Part shown: one piece after another, positions 8,662 to 17,390 of the stretch
Numbering within the stretch: position 1 is the stretch's first letter
Layout: each line of letters starts with the position of its first letter
Source: Paraglaciecola mesophila
Lineage (GTDB): Bacteria; Pseudomonadota; Gammaproteobacteria; Enterobacterales; Alteromonadaceae
Direction of reading: 5' to 3'
DNA: 64,000 nt
NCBI RefSeq assembly: GCF_009906955.1
Contig: NZ_CP047656.1
Location: 930,001 to 994,000 of the forward strand
The notes under the pieces: generated by a model
The model's input: only the letters and a program-made list of their open reading frames with translations
Databases searched by the model: none
What the model was told of the DNA's origin: nothing
Translations under genes and position numbers: made by a program

Positions 8662-10623
8662 TTATGACTCCACGAGGCTTAACACCAAAGATTGCAATGA
8701 TCCTAACATCATTGATACATGACCTTCTTGATTTTCCACTACAATATTTAGTTTTTGACCGCTGAGCAAATCTTGCATGGCGTATTGGCCGTCGGGTAAT
8801 GACCACTGCGTGATCAGGTATTCAGGCACAACTAAAGTGAAATGCTTACTGTTATTACTGAAGTTACTGACAATCACCATTTTTTGCTTGCCATTAAAGC
8901 GGCTAAACGAATAAAGCGTTTCGTCATATTCTGAGCGCTCTTTTTTATTTTGCTCAAGGTTGGCTTGATGTAAATCTGCATATTGACCATTTACGGCACT
9001 TTGACCAGCAGATATGTGCAATACACGGCGGTAATAGGCCCGCAATGCTCTTTCATCAGGCGTTAACAAAGCGCCATCGAATTGCCCATGGTTCATCCAC
9101 CTTTGATGTGCTGGCACCCCAGCGTAATCGAAGATAGTGGTACGAGACGCAGCCCCAAAGCCCATGTTTTCGCTGCCGTCTTCGCCGACTTCTTGGCCAA
9201 AATAGAGCAAGGTCGGTGAACGACTTATCAGCGCTGACACCACCAGCGCTGGTTTGCCTTTTTCACTATTCCCGGCAAATTCAGGACTAGCAATACGTTG
9301 CTCATCATGGTTTTCTAAAAAATGCAGCATATGTTGTGCTATATCGGTCACTTGATGATGTGCTTTTGTAATGACAGATGCCGGTTCTCTGCCTTGCATG
9401 ACCCCTTTTAGGCTGTCATAAAAACCGACTTTGTCGTACAAATAGTCCATCTTTCCTAGGTGAATATAATCGCGATATTTTGTTGGGTCATACACTTCTG
9501 CGAGTAAAAACGCATCGGGATTTATTTGTTTAATGTGCGAATTTAAGTAGCTCCAAAACTCTACTGGGACCATCTCCGCCATATCATAGCGAAAGCCATC
9601 CACCCCTTTTTCCAACCAATATTGAGTAATATCGCGAAACTTCACCCAAGAATCAGGAACACTCTTTTGCGCCCAAAATTCAGCATGTTCAGGAATCGAC
9701 TTATTCGCATACTCAGGCGGCAACGTAGCAAAGTCATAACTTCCGTCAGGCTTAACCCCATAATTGACCTTAACGGTTTCGTACCAGTCATTCGCATCAG
9801 GTTGAGCTTTACGCGAACCATTACCCGTCCATTTCGCCGGTGACTCAACGAAGTGACCATCCGCTAACGGGTGCTCCTCCCCTCCTAACGGGCGATAGCC
9901 ATCTTTCGCTTTTGGTACCTTAAAATCTTGCCCAATCACATAATAAAAATTGTTGTTTCGTGCATATTCAACGCCTAGGTCGTCGTTTTCACCAAAGTCA
10001 CTCACTCCCTCTGGCTTTGCCAGCGAATGATAATTACGCGCCACATGATTGGGCACAATATCAATAATAACGCCTAAGCCGCTGTCATGGGTTCTTTGTA
10101 TTAACGCCTCAAATTCAGCCAAACGATGGGCGGGGTCGTCCGCTAAATCAGGGTTAACGGTATAATAATCTTTAACCGCGTAGGGAGAGCCAGCGCGGCC
10201 TTTCACCACATCAGGGTCGTCATTTGAAATGCCATACTCGGTGTAATCAGTAATCACATCGTGATGAGGAACGCCTGTGTACCATACGTGACTTACCCCT
10301 AAATCTTTAATTTCACCTAAAGCCGACTTGGTGAAATCACTAAACTTCCCCACGCCATTCTCTTCAAGGGTGCCCCACGGTTTATTAGTGGTGTTGGTGT
10401 TACCAAATAACCGAGTAAATACTTGGTATACTACAGGCTTGTCTCGTTTTGCCTTGACGTGATCATTTATTGTTAATTGCTCTCCCATTTTAACCTTACT
10501 TTTCTGTGGACTCGGTTCATACGAGCAGGCGAATAAACAGCTAGTGAGAATAACAAAAGAAAGTACAAAAGCAGAATGAGTAGAACGTGTAAGCACTGAA
10601 TGTTGCGAAGTTTGCATAGTCAT
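8662..10623 (-). CDS. GH13 alpha-amylase lipoprotein
   Basis: This is a 653-residue glycoside hydrolase family 13 enzyme with a lipoprotein signal (TSCLFAC, Cys33). The four GH13 regions are present: DIVPNHVARN, GFRYDMAEM (nucleophile Asp347), FLLAEVYD (acid/base Glu376) and HFLENHDEQ (Asp440). A C-terminal beta domain is present. It is the first gene of a likely operon with the esterase and GH31 genes. Together they could break starch or glycogen to maltodextrins at the cell surface and process them in the periplasm. Two ATGs (10623 and 10617) are possible starts. The second has better GGA spacing. Confidence 0.92.
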   Translation of the reverse strand: MTMQTSQHSVLTRSTHSAFVLSFVILTSCLFACSYEPSPQKSKVKMGEQLTINDHVKAKRDKPVVYQVFTRLFGNTNTTNKPWGTLEENGVGKFSDFTKSALGEIKDLGVSHVWYTGVPHHDVITDYTEYGISNDDPDVVKGRAGSPYAVKDYYTVNPDLADDPAHRLAEFEALIQRTHDSGLGVIIDIVPNHVARNYHSLAKPEGVSDFGENDDLGVEYARNNNFYYVIGQDFKVPKAKDGYRPLGGEEHPLADGHFVESPAKWTGNGSRKAQPDANDWYETVKVNYGVKPDGSYDFATLPPEYANKSIPEHAEFWAQKSVPDSWVKFRDITQYWLEKGVDGFRYDMAEMVPVEFWSYLNSHIKQINPDAFLLAEVYDPTKYRDYIHLGKMDYLYDKVGFYDSLKGVMQGREPASVITKAHHQVTDIAQHMLHFLENHDEQRIASPEFAGNSEKGKPALVVSALISRSPTLLYFGQEVGEDGSENMGFGAASRTTIFDYAGVPAHQRWMNHGQFDGALLTPDERALRAYYRRVLHISAGQSAVNGQYADLHQANLEQNKKERSEYDETLYSFSRFNGKQKMVIVSNFSNNSKHFTLVVPEYLITQWSLPDGQYAMQDLLSGQKLNIVVENQEGHVSMMLGSLQSLVLSLVES

Positions 10624-10875
10624 TGTTCCAGTAAAGCATCATTAACAAAACAGTTACAAATAATACCCGTCGAGCCCACTTGGCACTAGCTACCTACATA
10701 CGTATTCATCAAGAGTCCTGTGCTTTTAACTGCAAAATTCGCTCGAGTAATCAATACAGGGTCACTTGATACACTAAGATTTAATAATCGTCTTGTGATA
10801 TTATGCCACGCACTATTTCGCCCCCCTATACATTGACGCTGATAACGCACTACCAGCGCCTTAACAAATGAGTAC

Positions 10876-11645
10876 ATGATGCCCGATTACCCAACCTTAG
10901 CACATGAGTTGGAACGCCTACGCGCGTTAAAAAATATGAATATTGTCGATACGGAGCAAGATAAAACGCTTGATGCCATTACCCTAGAAGCGCGTAATTA
11001 TTTTAACAGTAAATCTTGTTTGATCAGTTTAATAACAGAAGACCGTCAGTGGTTTAAATCCAAACAAGGCATGGATGTATCAGAAACACCGCGCAAAATC
11101 TCCTTTTGTACATATGCTATAACTGAAGAAGAGTACTTGATCATACCAGATGCCGAGGCAGACCTTAGATTCAGTAACAACCCGTTATACCAATTCCATT
11201 AAATAATTAACCACTCAGCGAAAATTTAAAAGGACTTAATCAAGGCGCTTAAACGAAGTAATAGTGGTGCTCTTTCGAGTTTGAGCAACACAGAGTAAGT
11301 CCTTTTAAAATTCGCCCGAAGGGAATTCCCCAGCGGGTTTTGCACTGCGTTCTCGGTATTTGAAAGGGAACAACCATTACTACACACCGACGCCTTGTTC
11401 AAAACCCGCTGGATGAATTCTGAGAGGCCAATTATTTAATGGAATTGGTATTAGTCACTGGCCCGCCATTTATTCGTGCTTATGCCGGCAGCATTTTGCA
11501 TACTGGGGAAGGTTACGAAATAGGCACCTTTTGTTTACTGTTTGACTCGCCTCGCGTCTTCAGTAAAGAAGATATCACCAAGTTACAAGGCTTTGCTGCT
11601 GCCGCTGAAAAAGTATTGATTGAGGGGTATACAGTCAGTCGTTGA
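10876..11645 (+). pseudogene. GAF-domain protein gene interrupted by a MITE
   Basis: Two in-register pieces of one GAF-domain gene flank an inserted element. The 5' piece (10876-11187) ends at ...FSNNPL. The 3' piece resumes at 11454 with VTGPPFIRAYAGS and ends at 11645. Removing the element plus one TTA duplicate restores a continuous frame of about 167 residues across the GAF motif NNPL-VTGPPFIR. As it stands, translation runs four codons into the insert (YQFH) and stops at 11202. A 108-residue truncated protein may still be made but lacks half the fold. Insert plus duplicated TTA is 266 bp, which also shifts frame. The original ligand or partner is unknown. Confidence 0.9.
11188..11450. 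mobile_element. MITE-like non-coding element with perfect 21-bp terminal inverted repeats
   Basis: A 263-bp element is bounded by perfect 21-bp inverted repeats (11188-11208 and 11430-11450, starting TACCAATTCCAT). The match continues imperfectly inward through a CTCAG motif. It is flanked by a 3-bp direct repeat TTA (11185-11187 and 11451-11453), and the interrupted gene reads through once one TTA is removed. It encodes no protein. Inside are two further inverted repeats: 11225-11238 with 11296-11309, and 11330-11341 with 11401-11412. These are the hallmarks of a non-autonomous transposon moved in trans. The parent transposase family cannot be named from this sequence. Confidence 0.92.
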
Positions 11646-11746
11646 GTTAAATCAGATATTACAACTTCTGAATGCTGGTCTTATTGTCTCTCTGCCCCTT
11701 CTTCTTGTATCTTAGGCACTAGGCTCGAGCAAATGATAGGTACAGC

Positions 11747-12454
11747 ATGTGTGGGCGACTCAATGTTACTGATGATGAATTTGTACAAGGCCTATGTATT
11801 TCCTTAGGAATTGATTTACGTATCCAGCCAATCATACCAAACCGTTTTGTACGTGCTGCCAGCCCCATTCAAATTATTCGAGAGGTAAAGGGTCAGCGCG
11901 TGCTGCAAAAAGCAACATGGTGGCTACTCCTGCAATCTAGCGAAACCGGTTATAAGCCCTCCAAATACACGAGTTTCAATACCCGTTACGATAAACTAAA
12001 TGAGCCACGCTCTGCAGGCTATACACCGTTTAGAACGGCACGTTGTATCATTCCTGCCAGAGGGTTTGGAGAAACTGAATACTTGCATCAGGGGAGTACG
12101 AAAAGCCCAAAACACTATCACGATCTCATTGCCGCCCAGGGAGCAATCCCATTTGCTGGTTTATACAAAGAATACATTGATAAACAAAGCGGTGAAATCA
12201 CGTTAGGCTGTTCTATCATCACCCTTCCCCCGCACCCGAAATTGGCACATATCCACAGCAAATCGAGTCCACTTATGCTGCCCCACGATACAATGTTAGA
12301 CACATGGCTTGACTCCAGTTATCAACAAATCGATGAATTTACTCAGCTTATGCAACCAGCACTTAGGCAAGATTTGATTGCAACGCAAATTAACAAACCA
12401 AGTCAATACCAGCCTATTGCAGACCCGTACTTGATTCTGCACGATAGCGTTTAA
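11747..12454 (+). CDS. SOS response-associated peptidase (SRAP; YedK/HMCES family)
   Basis: This is a 235-residue SRAP protein. The family covalently traps abasic sites in single-stranded DNA through the N-terminal cysteine. Cys2 directly follows the start Met (MCGRLN). The other active-site positions are present: Asn78 in NTRYDKL, Glu109 in ARGFGETE and His170 in HIHSKSSPLML. Length is close to the usual 220-235. It is a single gene. I saw no convincing LexA operator in the 100 bp upstream, so SOS control is not shown by the sequence. Confidence 0.92.
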   Translation: MCGRLNVTDDEFVQGLCISLGIDLRIQPIIPNRFVRAASPIQIIREVKGQRVLQKATWWLLLQSSETGYKPSKYTSFNTRYDKLNEPRSAGYTPFRTARCIIPARGFGETEYLHQGSTKSPKHYHDLIAAQGAIPFAGLYKEYIDKQSGEITLGCSIITLPPHPKLAHIHSKSSPLMLPHDTMLDTWLDSSYQQIDEFTQLMQPALRQDLIATQINKPSQYQPIADPYLILHDSV

Positions 12455-12515
12455 CGTGATATCGCCGCCCAACGTTCAGCCTAGTTAGCTAACGAGTATT
12501 TCAATATCAACCTGA

Positions 12516-13187
12516 TTAAAAACCATGGTAGGTAACAAATGATTCGTTGTTTTCCCGAGTGGAACGCACATGGTTAGCTGGAAAATCATTGTCTGGATAA
12601 CCTAGCGCGATACATATCATAATGGCTTCATCATCGGGTATGTTAGCGTATTTATGCACCACGTCTGATTGCATAATTCCCTGACCATTAATTACACATC
12701 CTAAGCCTAAATCCCACGCGGCAAGTACAATACCATAAGCCAAAGCTCCTAGGCCGAATTGCGTGACACCCGCCGGCTCAAGGGATTTATCATAGGTGAG
12801 TACTAAAGATACAGGTGCATCGAACTGTCGAAAGCCGCGCATCATCCAATCCATTCGCTTCGCTTTGTCCTCACGGCCGATACCCATGGCCTCAAATAGC
12901 TGTATTGCCACATCGACTTGGCGCTGCTTGTGGGTGCCCACATAATCTTCTTTGTAAGGAAAGTCTCGTACATGAGGCTTACCTGCTAGGGTATTGTCAG
13001 TATTTCCTTGGCGAATCTTATCCAGCACCTCACCTGCCACAGCATGAATTTTCCACGTTTGCGTATTGTAAGATGAAGGTGCCCATTTTGCTGCCTGAAT
13101 GATTTTATCAACCATTTCTTTTGACACTGGCTGACCGGTAAAGCCTCGTATACTTTTGCGTGATGCCGCAAATTCAGCGAAATTCAT
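12516..13187 (-). CDS. Nitroreductase family protein
   Basis: This is a FMN-dependent nitroreductase-fold oxidoreductase of 223-228 residues. Motifs are the N-terminal SRKSIRGF phosphate/FMN contact, WAPSSYNTQTWK, and the C-terminal GLGCVINGQG and ALGYP. I chose the ATG at 13187 because it matches the family's usual N-terminus. An in-frame ATG at 13202 adds five residues, and neither has a strong ribosome site. Such enzymes reduce nitro-aromatics, quinones or enones with NAD(P)H. The physiological substrate is unknown. It is not obviously in an operon. Confidence 0.88.
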   Translation of the reverse strand: MNFAEFAASRKSIRGFTGQPVSKEMVDKIIQAAKWAPSSYNTQTWKIHAVAGEVLDKIRQGNTDNTLAGKPHVRDFPYKEDYVGTHKQRQVDVAIQLFEAMGIGREDKAKRMDWMMRGFRQFDAPVSLVLTYDKSLEPAGVTQFGLGALAYGIVLAAWDLGLGCVINGQGIMQSDVVHKYANIPDDEAIMICIALGYPDNDFPANHVRSTRENNESFVTYHGF

Positions 13188-13495
13188 TATTAGTTTATCC
13201 ATATTTAGCTAATTAAATGCTTAAAAATAGAGTAAACACAGCCGATTAAGGATGCAACGAATACACCTGTGTTAACCGATTGTTTGTTTTTATAGATAAC
13301 TATGCACCAAGTCGATTAGCCTTAAGCGACACCCACTGACGATTTGGCTTTTTAGTAGCGCAGGTAGTTTAAAAAATTAGGATGAGTAATAGATAAACGC
13401 GGATCAAATTAAGCGTCTTTTATGTTCATTCATCGGGGCGAACTGGGTAGCTCTCACCTCACCTGTAAGCCCCCTCTAGATACTGCATTACACAC

Positions 13496-13924
13496 TTATT
13501 GTTTCATCTGCTTTGTCATTGCTAAAGGCTGCCCTTTAATTGCCCCAGAGGCCGCTAAGCCCATTAAACGTCGGAATCTTGGGCACTGTAAATGGCTGGG
13601 GGCTGAACAAGCGGCGGCATGTTGCAGACCATCACGCATAGCAGTTAATTTTTGAATGGTTTTGTCCAGTTCAGTTGCTTTTTCTAATAACATGGCACGA
13701 TCGATATCCGGGTTTTCTTCTGTCCCTAAAATGTCAGAAATTTCCTCTAACGAAAAGCCAGCAACGCGACCCAATGCAATCAAGGCTAACCGCTCAAAAA
13801 TATGGTTATCAAACAGTCGGCGTATCCCTTTTCTTCCTACTGAGCGGATCAACCCTTTTTGTTCGTAATAACGCAATGTTGAAGCAGGCACTCCAGAACG
13901 CTTAGCGACGTTAGAAATATCCAT
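13496..13924 (-). CDS. MerR-family transcriptional regulator
   Basis: This is a 142-residue MerR regulator. The N-terminal winged HTH (MDISNVAKRSGVPASTLRYYEQKGLI) is followed by the second wing and a dimerisation coiled coil (about 80-110). The C-terminal effector segment has two Cys (AACSAPSHLQC) that could bind metal or sense redox. It is divergent from the DUF2938 gene across a 78-bp gap that contains a MerR-type promoter, so it very probably controls that gene and itself. The signal is unknown. Confidence 0.9.
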   Translation of the reverse strand: MDISNVAKRSGVPASTLRYYEQKGLIRSVGRKGIRRLFDNHIFERLALIALGRVAGFSLEEISDILGTEENPDIDRAMLLEKATELDKTIQKLTAMRDGLQHAAACSAPSHLQCPRFRRLMGLAASGAIKGQPLAMTKQMKQ

Positions 13925-13932
13925 AATAACCC

Positions 13933-13963
13933 TTGACCTAAAGTTGACTTTAAGTTGTAGACT
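13933..13963 (+). promoter_or_regulatory. MerR-type promoter/operator for the DUF2938 gene
   Basis: A -35 TTGACC (13933-13938) and a -10 TAGACT (13958-13963) are separated by 19 bp, the lengthened spacer typical of MerR-activated promoters. A 20-bp dyad (13936-13955, ACCTAAAG...CTTTAAGT) fills the spacer with 18 of 20 positions symmetric. The adjacent divergent MerR gene makes this a near-textbook regulator-target pair. Confidence 0.85.
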
Positions 13964-14002
13964 AGCATCAGTTTGAAGCTATAACCAGCAACGGAGAAGT
14001 CT

Positions 14003-14494
14003 ATGGACACATTATTTTTTACCCTGCTCATCGGGATTGGTGCCACAGTAGTGATGGACGTCTGGGCAATATTGAGGATGCAGTTGTTTGGTATTCCCCC
14101 CACGAACTGGGCAATGGTGGGACGGTGGATAGCCTACATACCTAAAGGAACGTTTATTCATGACGCTATCGCTTCATCAGGCGCAATGCGCTTTGAGCTC
14201 GCTATTGGATGGGTGGCCCATTACGTTATAGGCATAAGCTACGCAGCTATATTGGTTATTATTTACGGTAGCCCTTGGGTACACAGTCCAACCGTTTGGC
14301 CTGCGCTCATGGTTGGCATTGCTACCGTATTAGCACCCTTTTTGATATTGCAGCCGGGCATGGGTGCAGGTATTGCTGCGTCTCGCACACCGAAGCCTAA
14401 TTTAGTCAGGGTGCATAGTATTATCAATCATTCAGTGTTTGGTCTTGGGTTGTATTTATCAGGCTGGGTGTTAAATCTGGCTTATGCTCTGTAA
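14003..14494 (+). CDS. DUF2938 family integral membrane protein
   Basis: This is a 163-residue polytopic membrane protein with four or so hydrophobic segments (about 3-22, 70-90, 95-118, 140-160). It has the DUF2938 features VVMDVWAILRMQLFG near the N-terminus and LQPGMGAGIAASRTPKPN in the middle. The family has no established function. Its promoter carries the MerR operator described separately, so expression is expected to be inducible. The ribosome site GGAG lies about nine bases before the ATG. Confidence 0.87.
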   Translation: MDTLFFTLLIGIGATVVMDVWAILRMQLFGIPPTNWAMVGRWIAYIPKGTFIHDAIASSGAMRFELAIGWVAHYVIGISYAAILVIIYGSPWVHSPTVWPALMVGIATVLAPFLILQPGMGAGIAASRTPKPNLVRVHSIINHSVFGLGLYLSGWVLNLAYAL

Positions 14495-14546
14495 TTGATA
14501 AATAGCATAAGTAGTTTTACACATTAATAGGTACATTATTCACTGA

Positions 14547-14566
14547 TGGCGTTTTGCCAAACGCCA
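14547..14566. other. Perfect 8-bp-arm hairpin after the DUF2938 gene
   Basis: TGGCGTTT (14547-14554) and AAACGCCA (14559-14566) form a perfect stem with a 4-base loop, 50 bp after the DUF2938 stop. There is no following U-tract. It may be a weak terminator or an RNA-processing stem. Confidence 0.4.
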
Positions 14567-14634
14567 GAGTATTCGAGCCTGCGAGGGGCCTCAAAAAGAC
14601 ACTGGCCGCGAAACCATTTTGAATAAGGAAACAC

Positions 14635-15045
14635 ATGAATCTTTTACAGTTAAACACCTATTTGGCACACACGAAGATCGTGGGGTTAGTCGCTATTGTT
14701 ATCTCATTAGTGGCATGGTCAACGGATCTTGGTGGTATCGTTTACATATGCCCGTATTGCAGAGCACAACGCACAGTGATTGGTATTTTGGGACTTACTC
14801 TTATATCTCCTGCTGCTACCCATTGGATAACTAAGTACCTTGGCTTAGTGATCGGCTTTTTTGGCGCAACCGTTGCCGCAAACCAACACTTTATGGGGTG
14901 GAAGAAAATATCAGCAGGAACATTCGAATTTAAAGAAAACATCGTGATTGATCCCTTCTTATTATCGGGCTGTGCATTGTTCGGTATTATTGGCCTGACC
15001 TACTTGTTGTTATTTTCTGGCAAAAGCGTAGCGAAAGAAAACTAG
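14635..15045 (+). CDS. DsbB-like small membrane protein with a single CPYC motif
   Basis: This is a 136-residue protein with four hydrophobic segments. After the first comes ICPYCRAQRTVIGILGL, which resembles the first redox loop and following helix of DsbB (CxxC then QR). The second periplasmic Cys pair of DsbB is absent; the only later Cys is inside a predicted membrane helix. It may be a truncated or specialised quinone-linked thiol oxidase, or only a structural homologue. The start at 14635 has AAGGA eight bases upstream. It lies 140 bp after DUF2938 and could be co-transcribed. Confidence 0.65.
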   Translation: MNLLQLNTYLAHTKIVGLVAIVISLVAWSTDLGGIVYICPYCRAQRTVIGILGLTLISPAATHWITKYLGLVIGFFGATVAANQHFMGWKKISAGTFEFKENIVIDPFLLSGCALFGIIGLTYLLLFSGKSVAKEN

Positions 15046-15173
15046 GGTGTTTTCTGTGATTTGATGCGGGTATATGCAGGGTGAAGATAATACCAGTCGT
15101 ACCCTATATTTAGGGCCAAACTCTACACCGAAAAAAGATCACGATGAATGCTGAATTCCTATTTAGTCAGTGA

Positions 15174-15215
15174 AAAACACAGCGCGATACCGCTAGTGCC
15201 GCGCTGCGTTTGTTT
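15174..15215. terminator. Probable bidirectional terminator
   Basis: AGCGCG (15181-15186) and CGCGCT (15200-15205) form a stem flanked by an A-run on the left and T-rich sequence on the right. It lies between the convergent DsbB-like gene and selO. Confidence 0.55.
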
Positions 15216-15244
15216 GACAAAGAAGCCAGCAAATTTATTTTAGT

Positions 15245-16948
15245 TTAAGAAGAACAACTGTAGTGCGACACCCCACCGGCATCAAAATAAACTTGTGGCT
15301 TCAAGCTGTAATACCGACTTTCAATCTCATTCGACTGTTCATTAAAGGGCTGTGTTAAAACCTGTTGCAACTCATGAACCAGTTCGAAATCTCCTTCGCT
15401 CGCTTGCTGATAAGCCGGCACGACTAGCCATTCTCGCCAAGTATACTTAGGATTTACGCGCTCCATCATCTGCGTAGCCTTTTGAGCGCCTTGGCCCGTA
15501 TTGAGCGCATTTCGCCATTTTTGCAGCCAAAGCGCCCATTGTTCAAACAACGCATCTGATGGTGCGTTGTAGAAGCTTTTGCTCAAGCCGGAAATATCCT
15601 CTGGGATTTTGGACAGCTCGCGAAAGAAAATGGTGTAGTCGACCGATGTTTGTACCATGAGCGTCATCAGGTGATTAAACAGCTCGGCATCAAAAGACGC
15701 CAGGCCAAGTTTCGATGCCCACATTTTATCCATTTTATTCTGCATGACTGAAGCGAACCCAAGGTTTATCTGGTTCAATTCCTCAAGCGCTTCGGGTGTT
15801 GAGGAGAGTAGAGGCTGCAAAGCTTTACAAAACATGTCGAAATTCGTCTTCGCTGCCGCCCCCTGATTAAAGAACGAGAAATGTTGCCCCCCACCTGTCC
15901 ATGGTTGGTAGTAAGGGTCAAAACGCTCAACAAAACCAAACGGGCCGTAATCGAGTGTATAACCACCACAAGCACAGTTATCACTATTAAAGTTTCCTTG
16001 GCAATAACCTACGCGCATCCAGTGGCTAATCAAGGTGGTTAATCGGTCACGAAATGCCAGTGCTAATTGTACGACTTGCTGTGCCATGCCAAGCTTGTGA
16101 TCAATTTCGTTTTGATATTCCCGCGCAATTACATGCAACACTATCATCTCTAGCTCTTTGAGCGCGTCAGGATGCTGATTAACGCGAGCGCGACGAGCAA
16201 AAAGTTCAAGTTGCCCCACTCTTAAAAAAGAAGGGGCGACGCGCGTTGAAATCGCCACAGGGTTTGACACGTTCATATCTGGATTTGTGGCATAGGAGCC
16301 TTCAGAATACCAAGGGCGTCGTACGTGTTCTGATTGCGAGACAAACAAGCATAACGATCGCGACGTTGGCACACCCAAACCATGCATGTGCTCTTGGACT
16401 AAAAACTCCCTTACACTTGAGCGCAACACGGCTCTGCCATCTCCGCCACGGCAATAAGGTGTCGGCCCGCCACCTTTTAACTGCATCTCCCAGCGCTTAT
16501 TATCAATCACGGCTTCAAGTACAGAAACCGCTCGGCCATCACCGTAACCGTTGCCAGTTCCAAAAGGACATTGCTGAATGTATTCAGTGCCGTAAATAGA
16601 CAGCGCATAACCTGTGGCCCACCCAACTCGGTGCATAGGCGATGGTACATTGGATATATCGCCAGCGAATAATCTAGCAAAATCTTCTGTGTGCACTAGG
16701 TTGTCATCAAAGCCTAATTCAGCAAAAAATGTTGTGCTATGGGCAATGTATATTGGGTTAGCGATAGGCGTGGGTTTAACCGGCACATAGTGCCCAGAAA
16801 AAACTTGTCTTGGTGCGTAGTCGTCTCCCGTTTCAGTGGCATCGGGATCACAGTTAAGCGTATCAAATAAGGAGTAATCACTTAAAGACGCCAAATCTTC
16901 AAGTGTGTGTACGCTTTTTGGCACATCAGTAATAGGTTGGTTAGCCAT
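15245..16948 (-). CDS. selO: Protein adenylyltransferase SelO (YdiU/UPF0061)
   Basis: This is an approximately 567-residue SelO pseudokinase-fold enzyme. The family transfers AMP from ATP onto Ser, Thr or Tyr of target proteins, including redox proteins. Visible motifs are [19 protein letters not shown] with the nucleotide-binding [11 protein letters not shown], and [19 protein letters not shown]. The C-terminus ends SHYSCSS, the position that is selenocysteine in eukaryotic SelO and Cys in most bacteria. The ATG at 16948 is preferred; an in-frame TTG at 16957 is weaker. It is a single gene, convergent with the DsbB-like gene. Confidence 0.93.
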   Translation of the reverse strand: MANQPITDVPKSVHTLEDLASLSDYSLFDTLNCDPDATETGDDYAPRQVFSGHYVPVKPTPIANPIYIAHSTTFFAELGFDDNLVHTEDFARLFAGDISNVPSPMHRVGWATGYALSIYGTEYIQQCPFGTGNGYGDGRAVSVLEAVIDNKRWEMQLKGGGPTPYCRGGDGRAVLRSSVREFLVQEHMHGLGVPTSRSLCLFVSQSEHVRRPWYSEGSYATNPDMNVSNPVAISTRVAPSFLRVGQLELFARRARVNQHPDALKELEMIVLHVIAREYQNEIDHKLGMAQQVVQLALAFRDRLTTLISHWMRVGYCQGNFNSDNCACGGYTLDYGPFGFVERFDPYYQPWTGGGQHFSFFNQGAAAKTNFDMFCKALQPLLSSTPEALEELNQINLGFASVMQNKMDKMWASKLGLASFDAELFNHLMTLMVQTSVDYTIFFRELSKIPEDISGLSKSFYNAPSDALFEQWALWLQKWRNALNTGQGAQKATQMMERVNPKYTWREWLVVPAYQQASEGDFELVHELQQVLTQPFNEQSNEIESRYYSLKPQVYFDAGGVSHYSCSS

Positions 16949-16957
16949 GGGATTCAA

Positions 16958-17390
16958 ACGCTCTTTTTCATTTCGATTTGATTGAGACCAGTATATTTCA
17001 ACTCCCTTGTGAGCTGTACCGTAATCACTGTTTTTTATCTATTCGTCACTATCATCTTGGCAACGATTAGCGAAGGGAGTTCAGATTTTTGCTGAGTATT
17101 TGCAAGACTACTAATAATTCTACTCAGTTACTTTCAAATCTGGTTGCGTTGAGGCGAGCGCGGTACGAATGACTCACAAGGAGTACGCTTCGCCTTTAGA
17201 CTAGCCTTAGTGCTGGCTTTGCGTTTTGGCTGAGCCGAGCTAAGCATAATATCGTGAGGCCTTTCTAATACGCCCACACATATCCAAATTTCTTACCAAA
17301 ACTATACAGCTTTTATAACGAGATACGTAAAAAAGAGCCGTTGAAAAATCAACAGCTCCTGTCGTTAAGAATTAAAACGTTTAGCCGTTA
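16958..17390. other. 433-bp intergenic interval rich in palindromes
   Basis: No gene is supported here. The interval holds a long interrupted stem (CAGATTT from 17082 pairing with AAATCTG up to 17142, with inner CTGAGT/ACTCAG). A second stem around 17153-17206 pairs AGGCGA-GCG..GTAC with GTAC-GC-TTCGCCT. The left end probably contains the selO promoter. It could be a degenerate MITE or a structured RNA. Confidence 0.5.
17329..17362 (-). terminator. Rho-independent terminator of the 17391-17864 gene
   Basis: On the minus strand GAGCTGTTGA and TCAACGGCTC (17335-17358) form a 10-bp stem with one mismatch, followed by a run of six T. It lies about 30 bases after the stop codon. Confidence 0.85.

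Noticed and set aside
11646..11746. Possible LexA box before the SRAP gene
   Set aside because: I looked for the CTGT...ACAG pattern and saw no match of acceptable quality.
16246..16599. 117-codon frame antisense to selO
   Set aside because: It lies inside the conserved selO coding sequence with no ribosome site.
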